This document shows positions 1-6,443 of a stretch of 23,261 bases of DNA, piece after piece. The notes beneath the pieces are model-generated. The model worked only from the letters and a program-made list of their open reading frames with translations. It was not told where the DNA came from and ran no database searches. A program made the translations under genes and the position numbers. How positions within the stretch are numbered: the stretch's first letter is position 1; every line of letters starts with the position of its first letter. The DNA comes from CAG-582 sp964551965 (GTDB taxonomy: Bacteria > Bacillota_I > Bacilli_A > RF39 > UBA660), in contig CAZKFB010000016.1 of the NCBI GenBank assembly GCA_964551965.1, positions 1-23,261 on the forward strand, read 5' to 3'.

Positions 1-700
1 TCTCTTTTTCTTCTTTTTTATCATTAAATGGATTAGTATCATTAGTTATTTCTCCATCAGTTAAAGAAACTATTCTTGTAGAATATTTTTCTGCTAGTTC
101 TGGATTATGAGTAACCATAATAACTAATTTATCTTTTGATATATCTTTTAAAATCTTCATTATTTGAACGGAAGTTTTAGTATCAAGAGCTCCGGTAGGT
201 TCATCAGCTAATAGAATTTCTGGATCATTAACTAATGCACGAGCTATTGCAACTCTTTGCATTTGTCCACCCGATAATTGATTTGGTTTCTTATGCATAT
301 GTTGTTCTAGTCCAACACTTTTTAAAGCCTTCTTTGCTCTTTTAGTTCTTTCATCTTTAGATACTCCAGAAAGAGTTAAAGCAAGTTCTACATTAGCTAA
401 AACTGTTTGATGAGATATTAAGTTATAACTTTGGAAAACAAAACCAATTTTTCTATTACGGTAAACATCCCAATCATGGTCTTTATAATTTTTCGTAGAT
501 ACGCCTGAAATAATTAAATCTCCATTAGTATAATGATCAAGTCCACCTATTATATTTAGCAATGTTGTCTTACCTGATCCCGAAGGTCCAAGAATAGATA
601 CAAATTCGGTATTTCTAAATTTAATGGAAACATTATCTAGTGCTTTTTGTGTAAAGTCTCCCGTTTTATATATTTTTGAAACATTTTTAATTTCTAACAT
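1..700 (-). CDS. ABC transporter ATP-binding protein (MacB/lipoprotein-export type), 3' part outside window
   Basis: The first 233 codons are visible and the gene runs off the left edge. The protein is a nucleotide-binding domain that hydrolyses ATP for a membrane transporter. Visible motifs are Walker A GPSGSGKTT, a Q-loop (FVFQSYNL), the signature LSGGQMQRVAIARAL, and Walker B ILLADEPTGALD followed by the switch histidine in VMVTHNP or a close variant. The LSGGQMQRVAIARAL/DEPTGALD pattern is typical of the MacB/LolD/bacitracin-export group. After the ATPase core the chain continues into a Lys/Glu-rich linker (NPFNDKKEEKE), so it may be fused to an FtsX-like permease, as in many Firmicutes; this is inference because the rest is missing. 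Start ATG at 700 has GGAGTG upstream. It lies 15 bp after the stop of the DUF3267 gene, so the two are probably one operon. Confidence 0.93.
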   Translation of the reverse strand, partial: MLEIKNVSKIYKTGDFTQKALDNVSIKFRNTEFVSILGPSGSGKTTLLNIIGGLDHYTNGDLIISGVSTKNYKDHDWDVYRNRKIGFVFQSYNLISHQTVLANVELALTLSGVSKDERTKRAKKALKSVGLEQHMHKKPNQLSGGQMQRVAIARALVNDPEILLADEPTGALDTKTSVQIMKILKDISKDKLVIMVTHNPELAEKYSTRIVSLTDGEITNDTNPFNDKKEEKE

Positions 701-715
701 TTTATTCACTCCATT

Positions 716-1393
716 CTAAATAAAATCTAAAACAATTCCTATTATACCTAAAACTAATAAAATTGTTAATAATATAATTGATACTTTTGAAACATAAAAT
801 TTCTTTACTGTTTCATCGACTTTTTTATCTTTATAATTTCCTGTCTCACCTAATTTAAATCCCAATGATTTAATCTTAGATAGATCTTGATCACTAACTA
901 AATAAGCACCAACTGAATTATCATAATCAATATAACCTACATCATTTGGGCACTTTAGTATAAGTATAAACATTAACATATCTCCAATAGCACCACTAAA
1001 ATTAACTATTGATAAGAATACTAACCAATCTAAGTGGAATATTACTCCAATCGGGAATGTTATAAGACTTAAAAATACTAATGGCATCATAAGAGAAACT
1101 AGAATACCTTTTTTCGATATTAGTTCTTGACAAGCTGCATAGTAGACACCTTTTTCTAACGTAATACCTATCTTAATATTATTCTTATTACTTGCAAATA
1201 ATGAATATCCAATAGCATGAAATATCTCATGTAATAATAGATAGAATAACATAACTATTAATAATAATCCTGTATGTTCTAAAGTCATACGATATTCGAA
1301 TGAGAATAGTATTATAAATGGTAATATAAATAGGACAATAGATAGAATATTCATTACTGTCATATTTATTTCAAAATGATAATATTTCTTCAT
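716..1393 (-). CDS. DUF3267-family membrane zinc metallopeptidase-like protein
   Basis: This 225-residue protein has about four or five hydrophobic segments (roughly 14-32, 40-60, 95-140 and 203-224). A zinc-binding HEIFH motif at residues 55-59 sits inside a membrane segment. A GDMLM stretch near residue 138 fits the second metal-ligand region of the DUF3267/site-2-protease-like fold. Family knowledge: DUF3267 proteins are putative intramembrane zincins with poorly defined substrates. It lies first in an operon with the ABC ATPase downstream, so a role in processing or handling that transporter or its cargo is possible but unproven. The start ATG is preceded by TTTGGAGG, a strong ribosome binding site. 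An extended -10 box (TGCTATAAT) lies about 25 bp upstream. Confidence 0.85.
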   Translation of the reverse strand: MKKYYHFEINMTVMNILSIVLFILPFIILFSFEYRMTLEHTGLLLIVMLFYLLLHEIFHAIGYSLFASNKNNIKIGITLEKGVYYAACQELISKKGILVSLMMPLVFLSLITFPIGVIFHLDWLVFLSIVNFSGAIGDMLMFILILKCPNDVGYIDYDNSVGAYLVSDQDLSKIKSLGFKLGETGNYKDKKVDETVKKFYVSKVSIILLTILLVLGIIGIVLDFI

Positions 1394-1410
1394 AATTAAA
1401 CCTCCAAAAT

Positions 1411-1419
1411 ATTATAGCA
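1411..1419 (-). promoter_or_regulatory. Extended -10 promoter for the DUF3267/ABC operon
   Basis: On the minus strand the sequence reads TGCTATAAT, a perfect extended -10 box, 17 bases upstream of the start codon at 1393. No convincing -35 box is present, which is tolerated at extended -10 promoters. It lies back to back with the plus-strand promoter at 1435-1443. Confidence 0.6.
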
Positions 1420-1434
1420 TATATAAAAATAGTT

Positions 1435-1443
1435 TGATATAAT
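1435..1443 (+). promoter_or_regulatory. Extended -10 promoter giving a very short leader
   Basis: TGATATAAT is an extended -10 box on the plus strand. A start of transcription about seven bases downstream falls near 1450, only about 12 bases before the ATG at 1462. The predicted mRNA would therefore begin almost at its partial Shine-Dalgarno GTGAT (1453-1457). Confidence 0.6.
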
Positions 1444-1461
1444 AAATAACCAGTGATATAT

Positions 1462-2229
1462 ATGGATCTATCTAAATTACCAACATTTATGTTAAATAAG
1501 ATTAAAACTTCAATATTTACTTTAGATGATATTAAAGTTTATATAGATGGCCTTGTGTCTTTAATTGAAGCACAAGATTTCTATCATGGTATCATTCCCG
1601 AAAAAAGAAGTGATGGAACTCTTGCCACATATAACTATCATATACAAAAAATAAGAATTTTTTATGAAATGATGTTATTTGAAGGAAGATTAGAAGCTAA
1701 ATTTTTGAATCATGATAATTATATATTAGTAACTAATATAATAATAATAGAAGCTATTATTCATGAAGTAGTTCATATATATCAAAACTACTGTTATCAC
1801 GTTAAAGATTATCCATTAGTTCCTATTCTTATGAGGCAAGTAGAACATACTGAATCAATTGAAGAAAATCTTTATGACTACTATTACCCATATTTTACAT
1901 TTGAAAGAGATGCTGAAACTGTTGCAATAGAAAATGTCTTAGTAATCTTAAGATATTTGGTTAAAGATACTAAATTATTTATTCACTATTTAGATGTATT
2001 AAAGACAAAAATAATGGCTGGATATCAACATCGAGATAAATTATTCTATTCCCCTATTGAAGCAATATATCAAGATTTATTTCAAGAAGAAAGTCCAGAA
2101 ATAAAAGTTGAAGATACTTATGATGCATTAAAACTAGGATTAAAAGTTAGTAAAAGACAATATGGGATTTTTAAAGCTAATTATAAATCAATAATAATAG
2201 ATAGAAATAATTTGCAAATAAAGCTTTAA
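1462..2229 (+). CDS. Putative soluble zincin-like metallopeptidase (HEVVH)
   Basis: I do not recognise the family by name. The protein (255 residues from ATG 1462) has no signal peptide or long membrane helix. It carries a classic zinc-binding HExxH, IHEVVHIYQ, about residues 101-105, and an ERDAE segment about 47 residues later that could give the third (Glu) ligand, as in gluzincins. Between and after these it is helical and acidic/tyrosine-rich. A GTG at 1453 is in frame and could be the start. I prefer ATG 1462 because GTGAT-N4-ATG matches the end of the Shine-Dalgarno with the same spacing seen at tsaE (AAGGTGAT-N4-ATG). The gene stands alone, diverging from the DUF3267 zincin. Whether it is an active peptidase is inferred from the motif only. 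Confidence 0.75.
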   Translation: MDLSKLPTFMLNKIKTSIFTLDDIKVYIDGLVSLIEAQDFYHGIIPEKRSDGTLATYNYHIQKIRIFYEMMLFEGRLEAKFLNHDNYILVTNIIIIEAIIHEVVHIYQNYCYHVKDYPLVPILMRQVEHTESIEENLYDYYYPYFTFERDAETVAIENVLVILRYLVKDTKLFIHYLDVLKTKIMAGYQHRDKLFYSPIEAIYQDLFQEESPEIKVEDTYDALKLGLKVSKRQYGIFKANYKSIIIDRNNLQIKL

Positions 2230-2240
2230 TGTGTTATTAT
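2212..2240 (+). promoter_or_regulatory. Promoter of the small gene at 2269
   Basis: TTGCAA at 2212-2217 and TATTAT at 2235-2240 are separated by 17 bases, with TG one base before the -10. The -35 box lies inside the end of the preceding gene, so the small gene can be transcribed independently. Confidence 0.5.
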
Positions 2241-2268
2241 ATGTGGCAATTCAAAGGGGAGAATTATA

Positions 2269-2502
2269 ATGGAGAATTTAGTTGATATAGAAAGTTATTG
2301 CCGCTTTTTAAGTAGTATTACTAATATTGATATTGATAAAGTACAAAGTTTAGTTATCTTATATTTTTCTGGTGTTGCTAATGGTACTATGTCCTTCAGT
2401 GAAGCATGTTTATATATCGAAAATGAACTTGTTAGAGAAATGGCAACTGAGAAAATAGCATTTACCATAAATATTCAAAAACAAAAGGAGTTAGCTCTAT
2501 AA
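2269..2502 (+). CDS. Small hypothetical protein (77 residues)
   Basis: The product is unknown. It is a 77-residue, mostly helical, acidic protein without signal peptide, membrane segment or recognisable motif. It is supported as a real gene by a strong ribosome binding site (AAAGGGGAG, 8 bases before ATG), a plausible promoter at 2212-2240, and an intrinsic terminator that begins inside its last codons. Its stop overlaps by 6 bp the stop of the convergent gene at 2497-3054. No function can be given. Confidence 0.65.
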   Translation: MENLVDIESYCRFLSSITNIDIDKVQSLVILYFSGVANGTMSFSEACLYIENELVREMATEKIAFTINIQKQKELAL

Positions 2503-2518
2503 GCTTTCTCCTTTTTTT
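2483..2518. terminator. Bidirectional intrinsic terminator
   Basis: AAAAGGAG (2483-2490) pairs with CTCCTTTT (2508-2515). Inside, AGCT pairs with AGCT around a short loop. T runs follow on the plus strand and the pattern is also usable on the minus strand. It lies over the overlapping 3' ends of two convergent genes, so it probably ends both transcripts. Confidence 0.8.
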
Positions 2519-3054
2519 AATTCTTCAATTGCTGAATCAGTAATCATAGTAAGTTTCTTTACTTCAGCCTTTTCTTGTCTACCATTGCTTTCTATATTCA
2601 TTTGAAATGCAATATCATTTTTATAACAACTTTCTAATGTTCTAATATAACCCATATATCTCATACAAGCGCGAAATACTAATGATAAATTAATAGATAA
2701 TAAATATGCTGCATCCAAATCGGGATATTCTCCATTTGCTTCACATTCATCAACATATTCTTTTAACTTATCTACTGATTCTAAATAAAATTCATAGTCC
2801 ATCTTACATGAAGATACTATTTCCTTATATATATCTTCTCTCATAAGAAATGGTGTAGTAATAAATGTAGCAATCTTTGATACTAAGAAGACAAATGTTG
2901 CTCTTAATTTATTCTTCTTAGTTAATTTAATATATTCATGTAATCCATCTACAACATTTAAAATAACTTTATAATTTTCTTTCGTATCATTACCATTTAT
3001 ATAGTCGTTTATTGAATCGACTATATCTTTAATTTCTTTTTCCATTTCCCCCAT
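2497..3054 (-). CDS. Hypothetical helical protein downstream of the aminotransferase fusion
   Basis: I do not recognise this 185-residue protein. It is predicted to be almost all alpha-helical and acidic. A moderately hydrophobic stretch about residues 52-70 (FVFLVSKIATFITTPFL) is too polar at its edges to be called a sure membrane helix. Four cysteines are scattered in the second half. GAAGGAG lies ahead of the ATG. The gene follows the aminotransferase-GNAT gene after only 12 bp, so the two are almost certainly co-transcribed. That suggests, but does not show, a role beside the enzyme. Confidence 0.7.
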   Translation of the reverse strand: MGEMEKEIKDIVDSINDYINGNDTKENYKVILNVVDGLHEYIKLTKKNKLRATFVFLVSKIATFITTPFLMREDIYKEIVSSCKMDYEFYLESVDKLKEYVDECEANGEYPDLDAAYLLSINLSLVFRACMRYMGYIRTLESCYKNDIAFQMNIESNGRQEKAEVKKLTMITDSAIEELKKGESL

Positions 3055-3066
3055 AATAAACTCCTT

Positions 3067-5121
3067 CTAAAATTCAATTAATGTATCTAGATCATAATAG
3101 TAACATACTTCTTCATATGTATTATCACCTATAGTTACGGTCTTCTCTTCAACAACAGATCCACCTAAATCTTCATAGAACTTACGAGCATTCATATTTT
3201 CTTTAAAGCACCATACAATCATATTATGTTTATTTAATTCATGTAAGTGTTTACCAGTTTCAATAAATAGAGAAGTTCCAATACCTTTATTTAAATGTTC
3301 ATTTTTAATATATAAACTTCTAAGTTCGGAATCATACTTTTCTGATTCTAAATCATTGAAACAAGAATAACCTAATACTTCGTCTCCATTAACAGCTACA
3401 TATACTAAATCTTTATATTCATCAAAACTAGCTATGTATCTTTCTGTTTGTTCTTGATAATTTAACTTCTTAAGATAACTCTTAGAAATAATATTATCAT
3501 ATGCATTACGCCATCCATCGACTTTAATACGAGCCATTTGTTCTTGATCTTTTAATTCATTTAATCTTATTTCATATTCATCTTTAGGCTTTAATAATTT
3601 AATAGCATCATACATCATATTAAATGAATTAACTATTACATTATCATCTATTGCGTAAGTAATACGACCTATTAAGTCTGACTCTATTGGCCATGAAATA
3701 GATTGACCAACTAAGAATCTTATTCGACATGTCTTATAAAAAAATCTTAACAAATCTCTTTCCGTATTAATAATTCGACCTTTATATTTCATACCCTTTA
3801 ATTCAGTAAAATCAATGATAGCAAAGAATCCTGAATCAGGTTCTAAATTATTAGGTATCTTAATATATGGTAACCCTTTAAGTAATTCTTCTACACGTTC
3901 TTTATCATTAATAATACTTTTAATAGTTTCTACCGTACAAGTTTTATATTCATCTTTTACTTTATCTATGCCATCTACTAAACATTTTAAAATAGCATAT
4001 TTCTTTTGATAAATAGTTCTTAGTTCTGTGAAATATTCATCATATACTTTATTTCTTTCTGGTGTAATATTAAATGCTCCAACTAAAGCTTGTCCAACTA
4101 TATCAGGACTAGAATCCATACTTTGAAATATTCTATTTATAAGTTCACGAATAATAATTTCATCAGCAACAATAAATCCTGCTCTTAAACTGGCAAGTCC
4201 ATAACACTTAGATAGGCCAAACATAGAAATAGTATTTCTAAATGCTCCTTTTATTGATGATATTGGTTTTGGCATATTATCTTTATCATAAGCTAAATCA
4301 CGATAAACTAAGTCATCAATAACAAATACTCCTCTTTCCATACATACATCAGATATTCTCTTTAATATATCAGCATCCTTCTCACCAAAATACTTACCTG
4401 TCGGATTCGAAGGATTAGTATTTAAGAAAGCTACTACTCTAGGTACATATCCTTTTCTTCTATTATATACTTTTTGAAGTGACTCATTAATATCATCAAT
4501 CTTAGCAGCTAACTTTTCCGGATTAACTCTCCACCCATCTTCTTCTGCTAAAGGAAGTAACTCAACTTCAGCACCAGCTCTTTCAGCACGAATAGTAAAT
4601 AATCCATAATTAGGTCCTGGAATCAATATAACATCTCCCGGTTTAGCAATAATATTAACTATCATATTAAAAGCTATTGAAGTAGAAGGTAAAAAAGTTA
4701 AATTATGAACACTTAATCCTAAATCATCAACATCAGGTAAGTTATAAGGCATATCATTTATAAATCCTAAAGATTCTACATAATCAAGTAGAATACGTCT
4801 TAAATTATCATCACCCTCCGTATAAGGATATTTAAACATTTTTGAAGTATCTAAAGAATTCTTCATCTTTTCAATAGATAAAGGAAATGGTTTATAATTA
4901 GTTGGATTTCCACCACCTAAATCAACATCGGGTATAGTTGCAATATTCTCATCTCTGACTTCATAACCATAAAAATCAATGGCATCAGCAATAGCTTGGA
5001 CTGTTGGATTAAAGAAATCTCCATCATTTCTCTTACCAATATCAGGTAAACCAAAACGACGAACTCCAAGATTTGGATTAAATCTAAGTAGACGATCAAT
5101 TGCATTAGATTTTTTTAACAT
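3067..5121 (-). CDS. Bifunctional class I/II PLP-dependent aminotransferase - GNAT acetyltransferase fusion
   Basis: This is a 684-residue two-domain protein. Residues about 35-510 form a fold-type I (class I/II) aminotransferase. It shows NTNPSNPTGKY (about 234-243), the PLP-contacting Asp in VIDDLVYRDLAYD (about 269), and the Schiff-base lysine in GLSKCYGLASLRAG (Lys about 305). Residues about 530-684 are a GNAT acetyltransferase with the acetyl-CoA loop in SLYIKNEHLNKGIGTSLF and the usual C-terminal YEDLGG. The aminotransferase part is long, with an extra helical piece around 355-420. A plausible reading is transamination of an amino or keto acid coupled with N-acetylation, but the substrate cannot be read from sequence. 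The start ATG is preceded by GAAGTGAT. It heads an operon with the 185-residue unknown gene. Confidence 0.9.
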   Translation of the reverse strand: MLKKSNAIDRLLRFNPNLGVRRFGLPDIGKRNDGDFFNPTVQAIADAIDFYGYEVRDENIATIPDVDLGGGNPTNYKPFPLSIEKMKNSLDTSKMFKYPYTEGDDNLRRILLDYVESLGFINDMPYNLPDVDDLGLSVHNLTFLPSTSIAFNMIVNIIAKPGDVILIPGPNYGLFTIRAERAGAEVELLPLAEEDGWRVNPEKLAAKIDDINESLQKVYNRRKGYVPRVVAFLNTNPSNPTGKYFGEKDADILKRISDVCMERGVFVIDDLVYRDLAYDKDNMPKPISSIKGAFRNTISMFGLSKCYGLASLRAGFIVADEIIIRELINRIFQSMDSSPDIVGQALVGAFNITPERNKVYDEYFTELRTIYQKKYAILKCLVDGIDKVKDEYKTCTVETIKSIINDKERVEELLKGLPYIKIPNNLEPDSGFFAIIDFTELKGMKYKGRIINTERDLLRFFYKTCRIRFLVGQSISWPIESDLIGRITYAIDDNVIVNSFNMMYDAIKLLKPKDEYEIRLNELKDQEQMARIKVDGWRNAYDNIISKSYLKKLNYQEQTERYIASFDEYKDLVYVAVNGDEVLGYSCFNDLESEKYDSELRSLYIKNEHLNKGIGTSLFIETGKHLHELNKHNMIVWCFKENMNARKFYEDLGGSVVEEKTVTIGDNTYEEVCYYYDLDTLIEF

Positions 5122-5145
5122 AAAGTATCACTTCTTTCATTTCCT

Positions 5146-5174
5146 ATTATATAATAATATAGATTATGTTTCTA
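5146..5174 (-). promoter_or_regulatory. Promoter of the aminotransferase-GNAT operon
   Basis: On the minus strand TAGAAA (5174-5169) and TATAAT (5151-5146) are separated by 17 bases, about 25 bases upstream of the start codon at 5121. Confidence 0.5.
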
Positions 5175-5182
5175 TATTATTG

Positions 5183-5211
5183 TTGAAATGTTTTTTTAAT
5201 TATGCTAAAAT
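5183..5211 (+). promoter_or_regulatory. Promoter of tRNA-Trp
   Basis: TTGAAA (5183-5188), a 17-base spacer ending in TGC, and TAAAAT (5206-5211) form a near-consensus promoter with an extended -10. The expected start of transcription, near 5218, is about 14 bases before the mature tRNA. Confidence 0.7.
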
Positions 5212-5231
5212 AACTTTGTTGTTAAACACCT

Positions 5232-5305
5232 AGGGGATTGGTGTAATGGTAACATAGGAGTCTCCAAAACTTTTGCTGGGAGTTCGATTCTCTCATCCCC
5301 TGCCA
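5232..5305 (+). tRNA. tRNA-Trp (anticodon CCA)
   Basis: All four arms fold. The acceptor stem is AGGGGAT with ATCCCCT, the D arm is GTGT/ACAT, and the anticodon stem is GGAGT/ACTTT with loop CTCCAAA, giving anticodon CCA. The T arm is GGGAG/CTCTC with loop TTCGATT, and discriminator G is followed by an encoded CCA. The anticodon reads UGG only, consistent with TGA being a stop here. The gene has its own promoter and an intrinsic terminator ten bases after the CCA. It marks the left border of a possible accessory islet. Confidence 0.97.
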
Positions 5306-5311
5306 TTAGAA

Positions 5312-5345
5312 AATAAAACTTCCATATTTGGAAGTTTTTTATTAT
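5312..5345 (+). repeat. Terminator-type direct repeat, left copy
   Basis: This copy shares AATAAAACTTCCA and TGGAAGTTTTTTATTAT with the copy at 8647-8679; only the 3-4 base loop differs. It is in direct orientation. Together the two flank about 3.3 kb that holds fic, the caspase-like gene, its small partner and the XRE remnant. Confidence 0.7.
5315..5340. terminator. Intrinsic terminator of tRNA-Trp and of fic
   Basis: AAAACTTCCA pairs with TGGAAGTTTT around a 4-base loop (TATT), followed by six Ts on the plus strand. On the minus strand a TTTTATTTT tail also follows, and the fic stop codon lies only a few bases before it. Confidence 0.85.
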
Positions 5346-6274
5346 TATATTTCAACATAACATTCTTTTATAATGAATTCTTTTATTTCTTTATTATTAT
5401 TAGATTCATAATATTTAATTAATAATGTTTTATATTTCTCTACCTTATCAAAAGGTATAACTACAAATCCTTTACCTTTACTAATTAAATAATGATTTGC
5501 ATAAATTACTGATGTTCTTTTATTGCCATCAATAAACATTTGTTTTCTCACAACATATAGTAATAAATCAATAGCTTTACTTACATCTTCTTCCTCTTTT
5601 TCAAGTATTAAGTTTAGTTCTTCTATAATTTGTGATTCAATTGGTAAAGTGGGAGCCCAACTAGTTCCACCGATCTTAACTGGTGTTGTTCTTAAGCATC
5701 CTGTTGAATAGTAAAATCCTTCTTCAACTAGTTTATTAATTGTACATAGTAAATTGTAATCAGTTTTACTCAATATAACATTTTTATTAAGAATAAATTC
5801 CCAAGCGTGTTTTAAATTAACAACTTTCATGATATCATCTGAAGACATATTATTTACTTTTCCACCCTCAATAATACTTTCTGTATCTGATAAAGTTGTT
5901 GCTACGCCCTCTAATATTGCTTGATTGTAAATAGTATCAACTAAATGTTTTTTTGCAAAATCAATGTTTCTTGAAACCTCAATAGATAATTCTTCATCTA
6001 CATAATTTAATTCTTTTAGTTTCTTTGCTATTTCTCTTATATTCTTTTTGATTTGTTTTGCTTTTATATTATTACTTAGAATTAAATTATATAAATCATC
6101 ACTGTACTCACCTATATAGTTTGTTTTTTGTAAGCCATCTTCTTTGGTATGAGTATAGATATATTTTTTATTATCTTTTTCTCGAATTTCTATTGAACCA
6201 TAAACAATTGAATTTAATTCAGTTTCTTGCAATTGTTTTTGATTTATTAATTCAAGTATTTGAATATTATTCAT
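5345..6274 (-). CDS. Fic family protein with the motif histidine replaced by Gln
   Basis: This is a 309-residue Fic-domain protein. Canonical Fic enzymes transfer AMP or another phosphate-linked group to a target hydroxyl through a motif HPFx[D/E]GN[G/K]R. Here the motif reads KQMFIDGNKRT (about residues 244-254): Asp, Gly, Asn and Arg are kept, but the catalytic His is Gln (codon CAA). Residues about 133-138 read ESIIEG, close to the inhibitory-helix motif [S/T]xxxE[G/N] with its Glu. Residues 1-60 form an unrecognised N-terminal part. Variants lacking the His exist in the family, so another activity or a non-catalytic binding role is possible. The ATG follows AGAGGTGA. The promoter has TTCACA/TATAAT, with a large palindrome over the -35, suggesting tight repression. 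No antitoxin-like gene adjoins it. Confidence 0.88.
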   Translation of the reverse strand: MNNIQILELINQKQLQETELNSIVYGSIEIREKDNKKYIYTHTKEDGLQKTNYIGEYSDDLYNLILSNNIKAKQIKKNIREIAKKLKELNYVDEELSIEVSRNIDFAKKHLVDTIYNQAILEGVATTLSDTESIIEGGKVNNMSSDDIMKVVNLKHAWEFILNKNVILSKTDYNLLCTINKLVEEGFYYSTGCLRTTPVKIGGTSWAPTLPIESQIIEELNLILEKEEEDVSKAIDLLLYVVRKQMFIDGNKRTSVIYANHYLISKGKGFVVIPFDKVEKYKTLLIKYYESNNNKEIKEFIIKECYVEI

Positions 6275-6295
6275 AGTTATTCACCTCTAATTACA

Positions 6296-6324
6296 ATTAT
6301 ACTACAATTTTTCTTTAGTGTGAA
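6296..6324 (-). promoter_or_regulatory. fic promoter
   Basis: On the minus strand TTCACA (6324-6319, one mismatch to consensus) and a perfect TATAAT (6301-6296) are spaced by 17 bases. The expected start lies near 6289, directly ahead of the AGAGGTGA ribosome binding site at 6288-6281. The -35 box lies inside one arm of the palindrome at 6318-6360. Confidence 0.7.
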
Positions 6325-6360
6325 ACTTTTTTACTTATTCTCCATTAAAAAGTTTCACAC
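6318..6360. promoter_or_regulatory. 14-bp perfect palindrome, likely operator of fic
   Basis: GTGTGAAACTTTTT (6318-6331) is the exact inverted repeat of AAAAAGTTTCACAC (6347-6360), with a 15-base centre. No T run follows on either strand, so it does not look like a terminator. The proximal arm contains the -35 hexamer of fic, as expected for a repressor site. The regulator is not identified. Confidence 0.6.
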
Positions 6361-6363
6361 CAC

Positions 6364-6393
6364 AAAAATAAAAGCTAATCATGTGATTTGCTT
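6364..6393 (-). terminator. Probable terminator of the caspase-like operon
   Basis: On the minus strand AAGC-A-AAT pairs with ATT-AGCTT around CACATG, with one mismatch, followed by TTTTATTTTT. It lies about 50 bases after the stop of the caspase-like gene. Confidence 0.55.
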
Positions 6394-6443
6394 ATTATGA
6401 TATATTTTTACCAATTTGCTTAATCTTTTAACCATTTGCTTTA

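Noticed and set aside
3815..6276. Open frames of 60-85 codons antisense to the aminotransferase and fic genes
   Set aside because: They lie opposite well-conserved coding sequence, lack ribosome binding sites and have low-complexity translations.
6386..6442. Three copies of ATTTGCTT(A/T) as iterons or regulator sites
   Set aside because: Spacing is irregular (28 and 20 bases), the region is AT-rich, one copy lies in a terminator arm and no replication gene is near; likely chance or old slippage.
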